Positions 1 to 9,673 of a stretch of 64,000 bases of DNA are shown here, piece by piece. The first letter of the stretch is position 1. Every line of letters begins with the position of its first letter. The notes below the pieces were generated by a model. That model was not told the origin of the DNA. It did no database searches and saw only the letters and a program-made list of their open reading frames with translations. The position numbers and the translations under genes were made by a program. The DNA is from Lachnospiraceae bacterium (GTDB lineage: Bacteria > Bacillota > Clostridia > Lachnospirales > Lachnospiraceae): NCBI GenBank assembly GCA_024682555.1, contig JAIKZD010000114.1:88900-152899 (forward strand). The letters run 5' to 3'.

Positions 1-1197
1 GAAGATACCATGGTGGATGAAGTGATAGTGATCACCATGAAGGCTCCCCGCAGTTTTACCGCCGAGGATACCGTTGAGATCGACTGCCACGGAGGAAATC
101 TTGTACTGAGAAAGGTACTTAAGACAGTCATAAAAAACGGTGCCAGAACGGCAGATCCCGGAGAATTCACAAAAAGAGCATTTTTAAACGGCCGCATCGA
201 TCTTTCGGAGGCGGAAGCCGTTATGGATCTGATAGGATCAAAGAATTCCCTTGCCCTTGAAAATTCTCTCAGACAGCTTACAGGCAGGCTGCATGATGAG
301 ATAGTTCTGTTAAGGGAAGATATCCTGTATGAAACGGCTAAGATAGAAGCTGCCATCGATGATCCCGAACATTACAGTCTTTTAGGATATTCGGAGATAC
401 TCAGAGATAAAATAACATCTATTATTAAAAAGATAGAAGCTCTTGCCTCATCCTTTGATAACGGACGTATCATCAAGGAAGGCATTCATGCCGTGATAAT
501 CGGCAAACCAAATGTCGGCAAGTCTTCACTGTTAAATCTCCTGTCCGGATATGAAAGGGCAATAGTCACCGATATTCCCGGTACCACCAGGGATATCATA
601 GAGGAAAGCATAGATCTTGACGGGCTCAATCTGATAATATCCGATACCGCGGGAATCCGTTCCAGTGAGGACAGGGTTGAAAAGATCGGTGTGGAAAAAG
701 CAATAAAGCAGGCTGAGGATTCGGATCTTCTGATACTCATGCTCGACTCTTCCTCCGAACTTGATGAAGACGATAAAAAGCTTCTTTCATATATAAGGAA
801 CAGATGCTCCGTCATACTTTTGAATAAATCCGATCTTGAGAGCCGCACGGATACCGGTGACATCGGAGCCTTAAGCGATATTCCCTGTATCAGTGTTTCG
901 GTAAAAAACAATACCGGAATTGAGGAATTCTCAAAACTTTTGCATTCCATGTTCTTAAAGGGTGATATTTCCTATAATGATGAGATCATCATAACCAATG
1001 AGCGTCACAGGGAACTGTTAGGACGAGCCGCCGAAAGTCTTAAAAATGTGCTTGTTTCAATAGACAACCGTCTTCCCGAGGATTTTTATTCCATCGATCT
1101 TGTGGATGCTTATGACGATCTGGGACTCATTATCGGGGAAAAGGCGGAGGACGATCTTGTTGATACCATTTTTTCCAGATTCTGTATGGGGAAATAA
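1..1197 (+). CDS. mnmE: tRNA modification GTPase MnmE, copy 1 (5' end cut by window)
   Basis: The frame is open from base 1, so the N-terminal tetrahydrofolate-binding part is partly outside the window; about 398 residues are visible of a family usually near 455. MnmE with MnmG installs the (carboxymethyl)aminomethyl group on the wobble uridine of certain tRNAs. Visible: the G domain with G1 GKPNVGKS (visible residues 168-175), TTRD, DTAG and NKSD (275-278), and the C-terminal FCMGK with the catalytic cysteine. mnmG follows 53 nt downstream, the usual origin-proximal order. A second, diverged full-length mnmE is at 41261-42673. Codon use is AGA/AGG-rich compared with that copy. Confidence 0.95.
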   Translation, partial: EDTMVDEVIVITMKAPRSFTAEDTVEIDCHGGNLVLRKVLKTVIKNGARTADPGEFTKRAFLNGRIDLSEAEAVMDLIGSKNSLALENSLRQLTGRLHDEIVLLREDILYETAKIEAAIDDPEHYSLLGYSEILRDKITSIIKKIEALASSFDNGRIIKEGIHAVIIGKPNVGKSSLLNLLSGYERAIVTDIPGTTRDIIEESIDLDGLNLIISDTAGIRSSEDRVEKIGVEKAIKQAEDSDLLILMLDSSSELDEDDKKLLSYIRNRCSVILLNKSDLESRTDTGDIGALSDIPCISVSVKNNTGIEEFSKLLHSMFLKGDISYNDEIIITNERHRELLGRAAESLKNVLVSIDNRLPEDFYSIDLVDAYDDLGLIIGEKAEDDLVDTIFSRFCMGK

Positions 1198-1250
1198 GCG
1201 GGTGATGTCCCGATCTGTTTTTTGATCACTTTTATAAACAGGTATATATT

Positions 1251-3119
1251 ATGGGTTTTTGCGAAGAATATGATGTTGTTGTCGTAGGGGCAGGACATGC
1301 AGGCTGTGAAGCTGCTCTTGCCGCGGCAAGGCTCAATCTTAATACGATAATATTCACGGTCAGCGTAAACAGTATCGCCCTGATGCCGTGCAATCCGAAT
1401 ATCGGCGGAACTTCCAAGGGTCATCTTGTACGTGAGATAGATGCTCTTGGGGGTGAGATGGGAAAGAATATCGACAAGACCTTTATCCAGTCTAAGATGT
1501 TAAACAGATCAAAAGGTCCTGCGGTTCATTCTTTGCGTGCCCAGGCAGATAAGGCCGATTATTCGAGAGAGATGAGACAGACTCTGGAAAATCAGGATAA
1601 TCTTACAGTTAAGCAGGCTGAAGTATGCGAACTGATAATAGAAGATGATACTGTTAAAGGGGTTAAGATCTTTACCGGAGGCACCTATCTTGCAAAAGCC
1701 GTAATCCTTTGCACCGGTACCTATCTTAAAGCAAGATGTCTCTGCGGAGATGCCGTTACATATACCGGGCCAAACGGTCTCATGGCGGCCAATCATTTAT
1801 CACAGTCCCTTATTGATGCAGGCATCAGACTCGTGAGATTTAAGACCGGAACACCTGCAAGGATTGATAAGAGGACTATCGACTTTGATAAGATGACTCC
1901 CCAGTATGGTGATGATCCCGTCATTCCTTTTTCTTTTTCCACGGATCCTTCTTCCGTTCAAAAAGAACAGGTTTTATGCTATCTGACTTATACAAATGAT
2001 AAAACACATGAGATCATACTTGATAATATAGACAGATCTCCTCTTTTTTCCGGTGTTATAGAGGGAACAGGACCGAGATACTGTCCTTCCATCGAAGATA
2101 AGGTCGTTAGATTCAGGGATAAGGAAAGACATCAGCTCTTTGTGGAGCCTGAAGGCATACATACCAATGAAATGTATATTTCGGGTGCTTCCTCTTCCCT
2201 TCCCGAGGATGTTCAGATCAGGATGTACAGGACCATTCCCGGACTTGAGAACTGTAAGATCGTAAGGAATGCTTATGCCATTGAGTATGACTGTATAGAT
2301 CCAAACCAGCTGTATCCCACTCTTGAATTTAAAACCATAAGAAATCTCTTTGCCGCAGGCCAGTTCAACGGAAGTTCCGGTTATGAAGAAGCGGCGGCCC
2401 AGGGTCTGATCGCGGGGATCAATGCAGCCATGTCGGTTCTTGACAGGGATAAGATCGTCATAGACAGATCGGAGGGTTATATCGGTGTGCTTATCGATGA
2501 TCTGGTGACCAAGGAAAATCATGAGCCTTACAGGATGATGACTTCAAGATCCGAATACAGACTTCTGTTAAGACAGGATAATGCTGATCAGAGACTTATG
2601 AAAAAAGGGCATGATATCGGTCTTATAAGTGACGAACAGTATGAAAAGCTGCTGATAAAAGAAAAAGAGATAGAAGAAGAGACTGAAAGATTAAAGAACA
2701 CTTATGTGGGTAATACTAAAGAAGTGAATGATCTTCTCATGTCCCTAAATACCGCTCCCCTTTCTTCCGGGCTGTCCCTGTATGAACTGATATCGAGACC
2801 TGAAATAACCTATTCAGATACGGCTCCCATAGATAAGGACAGAAAGCCATTATCTTCCGATGTTACAGAACAGGTGGATATCAATATAAAATATCATGGC
2901 TATATAGAGAGACAGCTCAAACAGGTGGAAGCCTTCAAGAAACTTGAAAAAAAGCTGATCCCCAAAGATCTTGATTATGATGATGTTAAGAGCTTAAGAT
3001 TAGAGGCAAGACAGAAGCTTAAACAATACAGACCCATATCCATCGGTCAGGCTTCCAGGATATCCGGCGTAAGCCCGGCTGATATATCCGTACTTCTGGT
3101 ATATCTTAAGAAAGACTGA
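1251..3119 (+). CDS. mnmG: tRNA uridine-5-carboxymethylaminomethyl enzyme MnmG (GidA), copy 1
   Basis: This is the 622-residue FAD/NADH-dependent partner of MnmE, which uses methylene-tetrahydrofolate to modify wobble uridine. Visible: the FAD-binding GAGHAG motif (residues 13-18), the conserved [22 protein letters not shown] region, the [13 protein letters not shown] segment, and the C-terminal tRNA-binding domain ending in [12 protein letters not shown] and [12 protein letters not shown]. Length is normal. It lies between mnmE and rsmG. The paralogue at 39067-40959 is diverged throughout, with roughly three-fifths identity judged by eye, so this is not a recent duplication. Confidence 0.97.
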   Translation: MGFCEEYDVVVVGAGHAGCEAALAAARLNLNTIIFTVSVNSIALMPCNPNIGGTSKGHLVREIDALGGEMGKNIDKTFIQSKMLNRSKGPAVHSLRAQADKADYSREMRQTLENQDNLTVKQAEVCELIIEDDTVKGVKIFTGGTYLAKAVILCTGTYLKARCLCGDAVTYTGPNGLMAANHLSQSLIDAGIRLVRFKTGTPARIDKRTIDFDKMTPQYGDDPVIPFSFSTDPSSVQKEQVLCYLTYTNDKTHEIILDNIDRSPLFSGVIEGTGPRYCPSIEDKVVRFRDKERHQLFVEPEGIHTNEMYISGASSSLPEDVQIRMYRTIPGLENCKIVRNAYAIEYDCIDPNQLYPTLEFKTIRNLFAAGQFNGSSGYEEAAAQGLIAGINAAMSVLDRDKIVIDRSEGYIGVLIDDLVTKENHEPYRMMTSRSEYRLLLRQDNADQRLMKKGHDIGLISDEQYEKLLIKEKEIEEETERLKNTYVGNTKEVNDLLMSLNTAPLSSGLSLYELISRPEITYSDTAPIDKDRKPLSSDVTEQVDINIKYHGYIERQLKQVEAFKKLEKKLIPKDLDYDDVKSLRLEARQKLKQYRPISIGQASRISGVSPADISVLLVYLKKD

Positions 3120-3192
3120 CAGGACCTTATGACTTAACCGTAATATATTACTTTAGTTCATAAGCGTCTTTATTCATTTTGGAGAAACAGAT

Positions 3193-3915
3193 TTGCACAC
3201 AGACTTTGATGAGCATTTAAAAAGATCATTATCTCAGTTAAACATAGCTGTCACGGAGGGACAGTTATCGAAATTTTACCGGTACTATGAACTGCTGACG
3301 GAATGGAACGCGTTTATGAATCTGACGGCCATCACCGGTCAGGATGATGTGATAGACAAACACTTTGCTGACAGCATACTTTTGAGCAGATACACGGATC
3401 TTAATGCTGTTGAGTCGGTCATCGATATCGGAACGGGTGCAGGATTTCCTTCTGTACCGCTTAAGATTATCTTTCCTCATATAAAGCTTACTCTTGTGGA
3501 TTCCTTAAATAAAAGGATCAGGTTTCTTGATACCCTTATATCTTCTCTTGAATTACGGGATGTAAGCACCATCCATTCAAGAGCCGAGACTCTGGCAGGA
3601 AATAACGAATACAGGGAAAGGTATGATCTGTGTGTGAGCAGGGCAGTTGCAAATCTTTCCTCTCTTTCCGAGCTGTGTCTTCCCTTTGTGAGATGCGGAG
3701 GTTATTTTATATCCTACAAGGGAAATGATGCCGATGAGGAAATAAAAAATGCGGGCAGGGCCATAAATATACTTGGAGGAATACCTGAGAGGATAGAAAA
3801 AACGGAAATACCTTATACGGATATTTCCAGGACTTTTGTTATCATAGGTAAAGAAAAGAATACACCGAAAAAATATCCGAGAAAAGAAGGGACTCCGGTA
3901 AAGGATCCCCTGTGA
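3193..3915 (+). CDS. rsmG: 16S rRNA (guanine527-N7)-methyltransferase RsmG (GidB), copy 1
   Basis: SAM-dependent methyltransferase that methylates G527 in the 530 loop of 16S rRNA. It has 240 residues, with the SAM-binding motif VIDIGTGAGFPS at about 76-87 and a typical N-terminal segment with WNAFMNLT. The start is TTG at 3193: GGAG at 3181-3184 is well placed and no ATG gives a better N terminus. It follows mnmG by 73 nt. The C-terminal tail KYPRKEGTPVKDPL matches the family end (KYPRRxGxPxKxPL). A second copy is at 38216-39007. Confidence 0.95.
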   Translation: MHTDFDEHLKRSLSQLNIAVTEGQLSKFYRYYELLTEWNAFMNLTAITGQDDVIDKHFADSILLSRYTDLNAVESVIDIGTGAGFPSVPLKIIFPHIKLTLVDSLNKRIRFLDTLISSLELRDVSTIHSRAETLAGNNEYRERYDLCVSRAVANLSSLSELCLPFVRCGGYFISYKGNDADEEIKNAGRAINILGGIPERIEKTEIPYTDISRTFVIIGKEKNTPKKYPRKEGTPVKDPL

Positions 3916-3936
3916 TATTGATAAGAGGACATAAGA

Positions 3937-4599
3937 ATGGATACCAAAAACACAAAAGAACTGTTATCGGACCTTTTCGATGAATTCGAACAGGAAAAAA
4001 ATGATCTTAAGATAAGATATGATGATAATCTGAACAGGATCGACATCATAGAATCCACCATTGAAGAACTGAAACGATACAGTGATGAGAGCAATATGTT
4101 TTCACCAAGACAGGTTGTGAATGACAATTCTGTCAGGATAGAGGAGCTTCTGAAAGAAAAAGCGGAGATCGAGGAAGAAAACGTTGTCATCACGGAGCAG
4201 TTAAAATATTACAGTGACAAATCCGAGTCCATCAGTTCCGTATTTGCGGATTACGATAAGATTTCCGAAACCGATGAAGGTTCGGACAATGGTAATTCGG
4301 AAACAGAGGCTGCCGGAACAGTTGCAGCGGATACGGAAGATGTTATTAAAGCCGGATCAGCCGAAGAGAATATTGATGTAAATGACGGTGACAGCCGTCA
4401 GATCACGGGCCGGACCTTTGACGGGATCATACTGCAGAAGAATTCTTCCGGGGGTGGGGATAAGATCATATTTACCATGTCAGAGATGGATCAGCTTATA
4501 CGAAGACTGGAAAGGATCGTTTCCATTATGGATTCGGATCCCGTAAAAGGAAAAGTTGAACTTGGTTCGATACTTTATGATCTGAAGCATAAATCTTAG
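3937..4599 (+). CDS. coiled-coil protein of unknown function between rsmG and parA
   Basis: A 220-residue soluble acidic protein that I do not recognise. Residues about 1-90 are heptad-rich and charged (likely coiled coil), the middle (about 105-155) is a low-complexity Glu/Asp/Ala/Gly linker, and the last 60 residues (from GRTFDGIIL) look like a small folded domain ending in YDLKHKS. It has no signal peptide or membrane segment. It starts 21 nt after rsmG, so it is probably cotranscribed with it, and it stops just before the parS sites. Copy 2 has no counterpart in this slot: rsmG there abuts the parS region directly. A role in segregation or DNA organisation is only suggested by position. 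Confidence 0.75.
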   Translation: MDTKNTKELLSDLFDEFEQEKNDLKIRYDDNLNRIDIIESTIEELKRYSDESNMFSPRQVVNDNSVRIEELLKEKAEIEEENVVITEQLKYYSDKSESISSVFADYDKISETDEGSDNGNSETEAAGTVAADTEDVIKAGSAEENIDVNDGDSRQITGRTFDGIILQKNSSGGGDKIIFTMSEMDQLIRRLERIVSIMDSDPVKGKVELGSILYDLKHKS

Positions 4600-4684
4600 A
4601 TCCCGAATGTGGAATAATACTTTCCTGAATATGGAGTGTTATATCAGGTATATCTATTTGACCGGGTAAATAATGTCTTATTTG

Positions 4685-4700
4685 CGTTTCACGTGAAACA
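4685..4700. promoter_or_regulatory. parS: parS site 1 of copy 1
   Basis: A 16-bp palindrome with core GTTTCACGTGAAACA that matches the firmicute parS consensus at all but the first base. It lies 256 bp upstream of parA, within the 356-bp gene-free stretch 4600-4955 that also holds a second site and a promoter. ParB-CTP clamps are expected to load here. Confidence 0.85.
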
Positions 4701-4733
4701 TTTTGATGTTATTTATTCCGGAACACAAGATAA

Positions 4734-4749
4734 TGTTTCACGTGAAACA
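4734..4749. promoter_or_regulatory. parS: parS site 2 of copy 1
   Basis: A perfect TGTTTCACGTGAAACA palindrome with the classic CG centre, 34 bp from site 1 edge to edge. A half site (GTGAAACA, 4777-4784) follows. The sites of copy 2 have a different centre (see 38098, 38193 and 39026). Confidence 0.92.
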
Positions 4750-4834
4750 TTATAAAACAAGATATGGTATATCGATGTGAAACATATGATTATGATACAG
4801 CGATTCATATAAAAGTCAATATAAAAGGTTTACA

Positions 4835-4863
4835 TTGAAAATGATAAACCCGTATTGTATTAT
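4835..4863 (+). promoter_or_regulatory. probable sigma-A promoter of the copy 1 parA operon
   Basis: TTGAAA at 4835-4840, a 17-bp spacer, and TATTAT at 4858-4863, about 90 bp before the parA start. It drives parA-parB-DUF4446 and perhaps the following genes. It lies downstream of the parS sites, so ParB spreading could affect it. Confidence 0.55.
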
Positions 4864-4955
4864 AAGCATTGAAACATGAATAAAAAATGAATGAAAATAA
4901 TAAGGGATCCATAAGCAGTACAGGCGGGATCCGGCACAAAAAGGAGTATGAATAA

Positions 4956-5726
<771 letters not shown>

Positions 5727-5760
5727 GATTCCCAATAAGACAAAACAGGAGAGTGAAAAC

Positions 5761-6639
5761 ATGGCAGTAAAAAGAGGTTTAGGAAAAGGACTGGATGTAC
5801 TGATACCGGCAGGAACACTTGACAATGATAAGAAGACAAGTGATGACAAAACACAGATAAAGCATGTAAAGATAACACAGGTTGAGCCTAATCCGGATCA
5901 GCCGAGACATTATTTTGACGAAGATAAGCTTCAGGAAATGACGGATTCCATCAAACAGATGGGTGTTCTTGAACCCTTACTGGTACAGGACAAAGGCTCT
6001 CATTACATGATAGTCAGCGGTGAGAGAAGGTGGAGAGCCGCAAAAAAGGCAGGCCTTAAGGAGATTCCTGTTATAATAAGAGAATTTACCGATGAGCAGG
6101 TGGCTATTATCTCCATCATCGAGAACATACAGAGAGATGATTTTACTCCCATAGAGGAGGCACAGGCATACAAAAAGCTGATAGAAAGGTATAAGCTTAA
6201 GCAGGAAGAGGTAGCCGACAGGGTTTCCAAATCCAGATCCTATATAACCAATTCAATGAGACTGTTAAAGCTTGACAAAAGGGTGCAGGATCTTCTGGTG
6301 GATGAGAGCATCACCCAGGGACATGCCAGGGCTCTGCTTGCCATCGAGGATAACGATAAGCAGTTTGAACTTGCCCAGGATATAATGGACAAGGACCTGA
6401 CCGTAAGGGATATCGAGAAGGAGGTCAGAAAGCTCAAAAATCCCGCGGAAAAAAAGACTAAGAAAAAGATAGCCATGGAGGTTATCTATAAAGATCTTGA
6501 GGAAAAACTTAAGAATGTCATCGGAACAAAGGTAGTGATAAATCCTAAGGATGACAATAAGGGCAAGATTGAAATAGAATACTATTCCAAGGATGATTTG
6601 GAAAAAATAACGGACGCTCTGTTAAATGCGGAGAAATAA
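5761..6639 (+). CDS. parB: chromosome partitioning protein ParB (Spo0J), copy 1
   Basis: A 292-residue CTP-dependent DNA clamp that loads at parS and slides. It has the N-terminal RGLGKGLD peptide that stimulates ParA, the CTP-binding box with GERRWRAA (about 87-94) and ENIQRDDFTPIEEA, and a helix-turn-helix at about 146-170 with recognition segment SRSYITNSMRLL. The C-terminal dimerisation domain starts near 225. The recognition helix differs from copy 2 (SRTAITNSLRLL), and so do the nearby parS sites. A good RBS (AGGAG) precedes ATG 5761. Confidence 0.95.
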   Translation: MAVKRGLGKGLDVLIPAGTLDNDKKTSDDKTQIKHVKITQVEPNPDQPRHYFDEDKLQEMTDSIKQMGVLEPLLVQDKGSHYMIVSGERRWRAAKKAGLKEIPVIIREFTDEQVAIISIIENIQRDDFTPIEEAQAYKKLIERYKLKQEEVADRVSKSRSYITNSMRLLKLDKRVQDLLVDESITQGHARALLAIEDNDKQFELAQDIMDKDLTVRDIEKEVRKLKNPAEKKTKKKIAMEVIYKDLEEKLKNVIGTKVVINPKDDNKGKIEIEYYSKDDLEKITDALLNAEK

Positions 6640-6674
6640 GAATATCAAAACATCGGATACAGAGGGGGAAATAA

Positions 6675-7199
6675 ATGGAAAGTAAACTGTTTTCATCGAT
6701 AGGTATAGATATAGATCCGGGGATTCTGTTTTTGATATTGTTCATACTGATCATAGTGCTGCTTGCAGCCTTCATGATACAGACATACAGATACGGTGTC
6801 ATGAGATCGAGCTTTGAGGCCTTTATGAGAGGCAGAAATGCGGCAAGTCTCGAGGAAGAAATAGAACAGCTGTTCGATGATGTGGCGAGGCTCAGGGCAG
6901 GAGCGGAAAAAAACAGAGGCGATATCAACAAGATCATCATGAATCTCAGGGAAACCTATCAGAGAGTCGGGATAGTCAAGTATGATGCATTTAAGGAAAT
7001 GGGAGGGAAACTTAGTTTTTCCATAGCTCTCCTTGATGACAATGCCACGGGATTTATCCTGAATTCCGTTCACAGCAGTGAAGGCTGCTATGTATATACC
7101 AAAGAGATAATAGAGGGTGAATGTAACATAACCCTGGGAGATGAAGAAAAGAAGGCACTGATGCTTGCTCTTGAAGGCGACAGTGTTCAGTTTGACTGA
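6675..7199 (+). CDS. DUF4446 membrane protein, copy 1
   Basis: A 174-residue protein of the DUF4446 family, commonly found after parB in Clostridia; its function is not known to me. One N-terminal transmembrane helix (about 16-37) is followed by a predicted coiled coil (about 50-95) and a conserved C-terminal domain with VKYDAFKEMGGKLSFSIALL and NSVHS. The same domain is conserved in the copy 2 protein at 35705-36208. It lies 35 nt after parB, so it is very likely in the same transcript. A membrane link for the ParB/origin complex is an inference from position only. Confidence 0.85.
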   Translation: MESKLFSSIGIDIDPGILFLILFILIIVLLAAFMIQTYRYGVMRSSFEAFMRGRNAASLEEEIEQLFDDVARLRAGAEKNRGDINKIIMNLRETYQRVGIVKYDAFKEMGGKLSFSIALLDDNATGFILNSVHSSEGCYVYTKEIIEGECNITLGDEEKKALMLALEGDSVQFD

Positions 7200-7239
7200 T
7201 AAGGATCGATAAAGGCTATATAAAACAGAGGTAAAGATC

Positions 7240-8115
7240 TTGCATTCATATTTACGTGCAGTAGGATTCAGCAATATAAAAAGCAGATCGGATTTAAAGG
7301 ATCTGTTAAATAAAGTGGTTCAGTCACCCGATAAAAAGTCCTGTCTGGAAGCGGAAGATGACAGGGCTCTGGTTGAATATACCCGCTTTTTTGCGGAAAA
7401 TGCCGGAGTGACCCTCAGGGGCGAGTTTGATAACGGAAACGAGCTTACCCTTGAATATTATTATCCGGTGGTGAACAGTGATATTGTCAGCACCTTTGAG
7501 GAACTGACGATAGAAAGATACGTTGAAAAGGACGCTTATGCCGGAGTATGTGAGGATTCCAGAGTCGGTGTTTCACTGATCTTTGATGTTCAGAACGGAC
7601 TTGACTATCTGAAGCAGAGCATGAAAAAGGACCGGATCTCAGGGAATACTTCGGTTTGTTTCGGCGCTCTTTCCATAGAAGGCGTCATAATGCTTCCCAT
7701 TCAGAAGAACGATAATGAGAAGGAAATGATAAGAAAGGCTGCCTCGGACAGGAACGAAAGGATAATCGCCGCAAGAAACGGAGACGAAGACGCACTTGAG
7801 CAGCTTGCCTTAGAGGATATAGACACCTATACCAGCATTTCCAGGCAGATATTGAATGAAGATGTATTCACCCTGGTGGAATCTTATATGATGCCCTATG
7901 GTCTTGAGTGCGATCTTTATTCGATCTTAGCGGAGATCGAAAATGTCAGTGAGACCGTTAATGAAATAACGGGTGAAGAATTATACATAATGGAGCTTAA
8001 CTATAACAGCATGCCCATTATGTTATGCATAAACAAAAAGGATGTACTCGGAGAACCCGAGGCAGGGAGGAGGTTCAAGGGAGTCATCCTGTTACAGGGG
8101 AAGGTTAATTTTTGA
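7240..8115 (+). CDS. DUF3881 family protein, copy 1
   Basis: A 291-residue soluble protein that I assign to DUF3881, a Lachnospiraceae-type family of unknown function. The start is TTG at 7240 (HSYLRAVGFS follows); the copy 2 homologue at 33480-34388 also uses TTG and begins HQFLRAVGFS, so the rare start codon is conserved. Shared segments include LYSILAEI/LYSILGEI and GEPxxGRRFKG near the C terminus. It follows DUF4446 by 40 nt and its stop overlaps the start of the carboxypeptidase gene by one base. The conserved link with parA-parB-DUF4446 in both copies suggests related biology. Confidence 0.8.
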   Translation: MHSYLRAVGFSNIKSRSDLKDLLNKVVQSPDKKSCLEAEDDRALVEYTRFFAENAGVTLRGEFDNGNELTLEYYYPVVNSDIVSTFEELTIERYVEKDAYAGVCEDSRVGVSLIFDVQNGLDYLKQSMKKDRISGNTSVCFGALSIEGVIMLPIQKNDNEKEMIRKAASDRNERIIAARNGDEDALEQLALEDIDTYTSISRQILNEDVFTLVESYMMPYGLECDLYSILAEIENVSETVNEITGEELYIMELNYNSMPIMLCINKKDVLGEPEAGRRFKGVILLQGKVNF

Positions 8116-9629
8116 TGAAGAAGATTTGTTCCCTGTTTGTTATGGTCATATTAAGTCTGTCCGTGACCTGTAACGTGTTTGCTGTCAATACCGTACCTAC
8201 GGCAGAGCAGAACGAGGCAGCAGATCAGAGAAAACTGATCACGGTAGAGTCAAATCTTGTAAACGGCTGGCCTGAAGGACCCATCATCGGGGCACAGTCT
8301 GCTATTTTGGTGGATGCCTATTCGGGCATGATCCTCTATGAAAAAAACGTAAATGACCGTCTCTATCCGGCGAGCACCACAAAACTGATGACCGCGCTTC
8401 TGACCATCGAAAACACGGCAATGAATGATGTGGTCACTTTTTCACATGATGCCATACACAATATAGAGAGCAGCTCATCCAGGATAGGAATAGACGAGGG
8501 TGAAGAACTCACCGTGGAACAGTGCCTCTATGGACTTCTGTTAGGTTCGGGCAATGAGGTAGCCTACGCTCTTGCCGAACATGTGGCGGGAGATGTTGAC
8601 AGCTTTGTAGCCATGATGAATGAAAGAGCCGCCGAGCTCGGATGTACGAATACGCATTTTGTGAATCCAAACGGACTGCCGGATCCCGAGCATTACGTTA
8701 GTGCTCTGGATCTTTCAATTATTGCCAGGGCCTGTTTCAAAAATGAGTCTTTGGTCACCATATCCGGAACCGCAAAGTATACCATACCACCCACCAATAA
8801 ACAGCCCGAAGAAAGACCACTTGAGAATCATCACCTTATGGTCGGGGGGTTAAAGTATGCCTATGACGGCTTCGTGGGCGGAAAAACCGGCTATACAAAA
8901 GATGCAAGACAGACCCTTGTTACCTGTGCGGAAAGGGAGGGAATGAGGCTTATCTGCGTGATCCTCAAGGAGGAAAGCCCCAATCAGTTTCTGGATACAG
9001 CCGCTCTTTTCGATTACGGTTTTGACTGTTTTAAGAAGCTGAACATTTCGGAAAATGAAAAAAAATATACCCTCAATTCAGCCACTTTTTTTAATACGGA
9101 TCTTGATATAATAGGCAGTTCGAAACCGATACTTGTCATTAACAGGGACAATTACGTGATCATCCCCAAAACCTGCGGATTTGAGGATCTGAATGTATCC
9201 GTTTACTATGAAGATGTGCCTGCAAATGCCGTAGCCCTGTTAAAATACGATTTTAACACGAGAGAAGTCGGTGAGGCTTTGATCGAATACGCCGATATAG
9301 AAAAAAAAGTGTTCGAATTTTCTAATGTTATCAGATATGCAACCATGGATGAGATTCCCAGATCCTTACAGCCCGAAAAAAACAGGATCTTTGTCAATGT
9401 GGAAAGGGTCGTGATCATACTGGGTATAACCGCAGCCGTCATAATATTCGGATTTTTTATCAAAAACCTCATTACCGGTTATATGTATTCATCAAGACGC
9501 AGAACTCTGAAGGTTGTCAGGAAAAGATATAAGAAGAGAAGGAATGTCAAAACCATAGAGATCACAAGGCCTGTTGATAACGGTCGTGACAGGGATACAT
9601 TTTATGACGATTACGATGACAGACTCTGA
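8115..9629 (+). CDS. D-alanyl-D-alanine carboxypeptidase (DacF/PBP5 type)
   Basis: A 504-residue penicillin-binding protein that trims the terminal D-Ala of peptidoglycan stem peptides outside the membrane. It has an N-terminal signal peptide (about 1-24) and the serine active site STTK (S87), then SGN (145-147) and KTG (257-259). A C-terminal transmembrane helix (about 433-455) is followed by a long basic cytoplasmic tail rich in Arg/Lys, which is unusual because most family members end in an amphipathic helix. ATG 8115 overlaps the previous stop (TGATG); TTG 8112 is an alternative start. It is probably the last gene of the copy 1 operon. Confidence 0.9.
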   Translation: MKKICSLFVMVILSLSVTCNVFAVNTVPTAEQNEAADQRKLITVESNLVNGWPEGPIIGAQSAILVDAYSGMILYEKNVNDRLYPASTTKLMTALLTIENTAMNDVVTFSHDAIHNIESSSSRIGIDEGEELTVEQCLYGLLLGSGNEVAYALAEHVAGDVDSFVAMMNERAAELGCTNTHFVNPNGLPDPEHYVSALDLSIIARACFKNESLVTISGTAKYTIPPTNKQPEERPLENHHLMVGGLKYAYDGFVGGKTGYTKDARQTLVTCAEREGMRLICVILKEESPNQFLDTAALFDYGFDCFKKLNISENEKKYTLNSATFFNTDLDIIGSSKPILVINRDNYVIIPKTCGFEDLNVSVYYEDVPANAVALLKYDFNTREVGEALIEYADIEKKVFEFSNVIRYATMDEIPRSLQPEKNRIFVNVERVVIILGITAAVIIFGFFIKNLITGYMYSSRRRTLKVVRKRYKKRRNVKTIEITRPVDNGRDRDTFYDDYDDRL

Positions 9630-9673
9630 TCTTTTATGATGATTAAGCCGGTCATGCAGCCATAAGACCTTAG

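Noticed and set aside
4777..4784. Third parS site in copy 1
   Set aside because: Only one half (GTGAAACA) is present; the other arm does not match.
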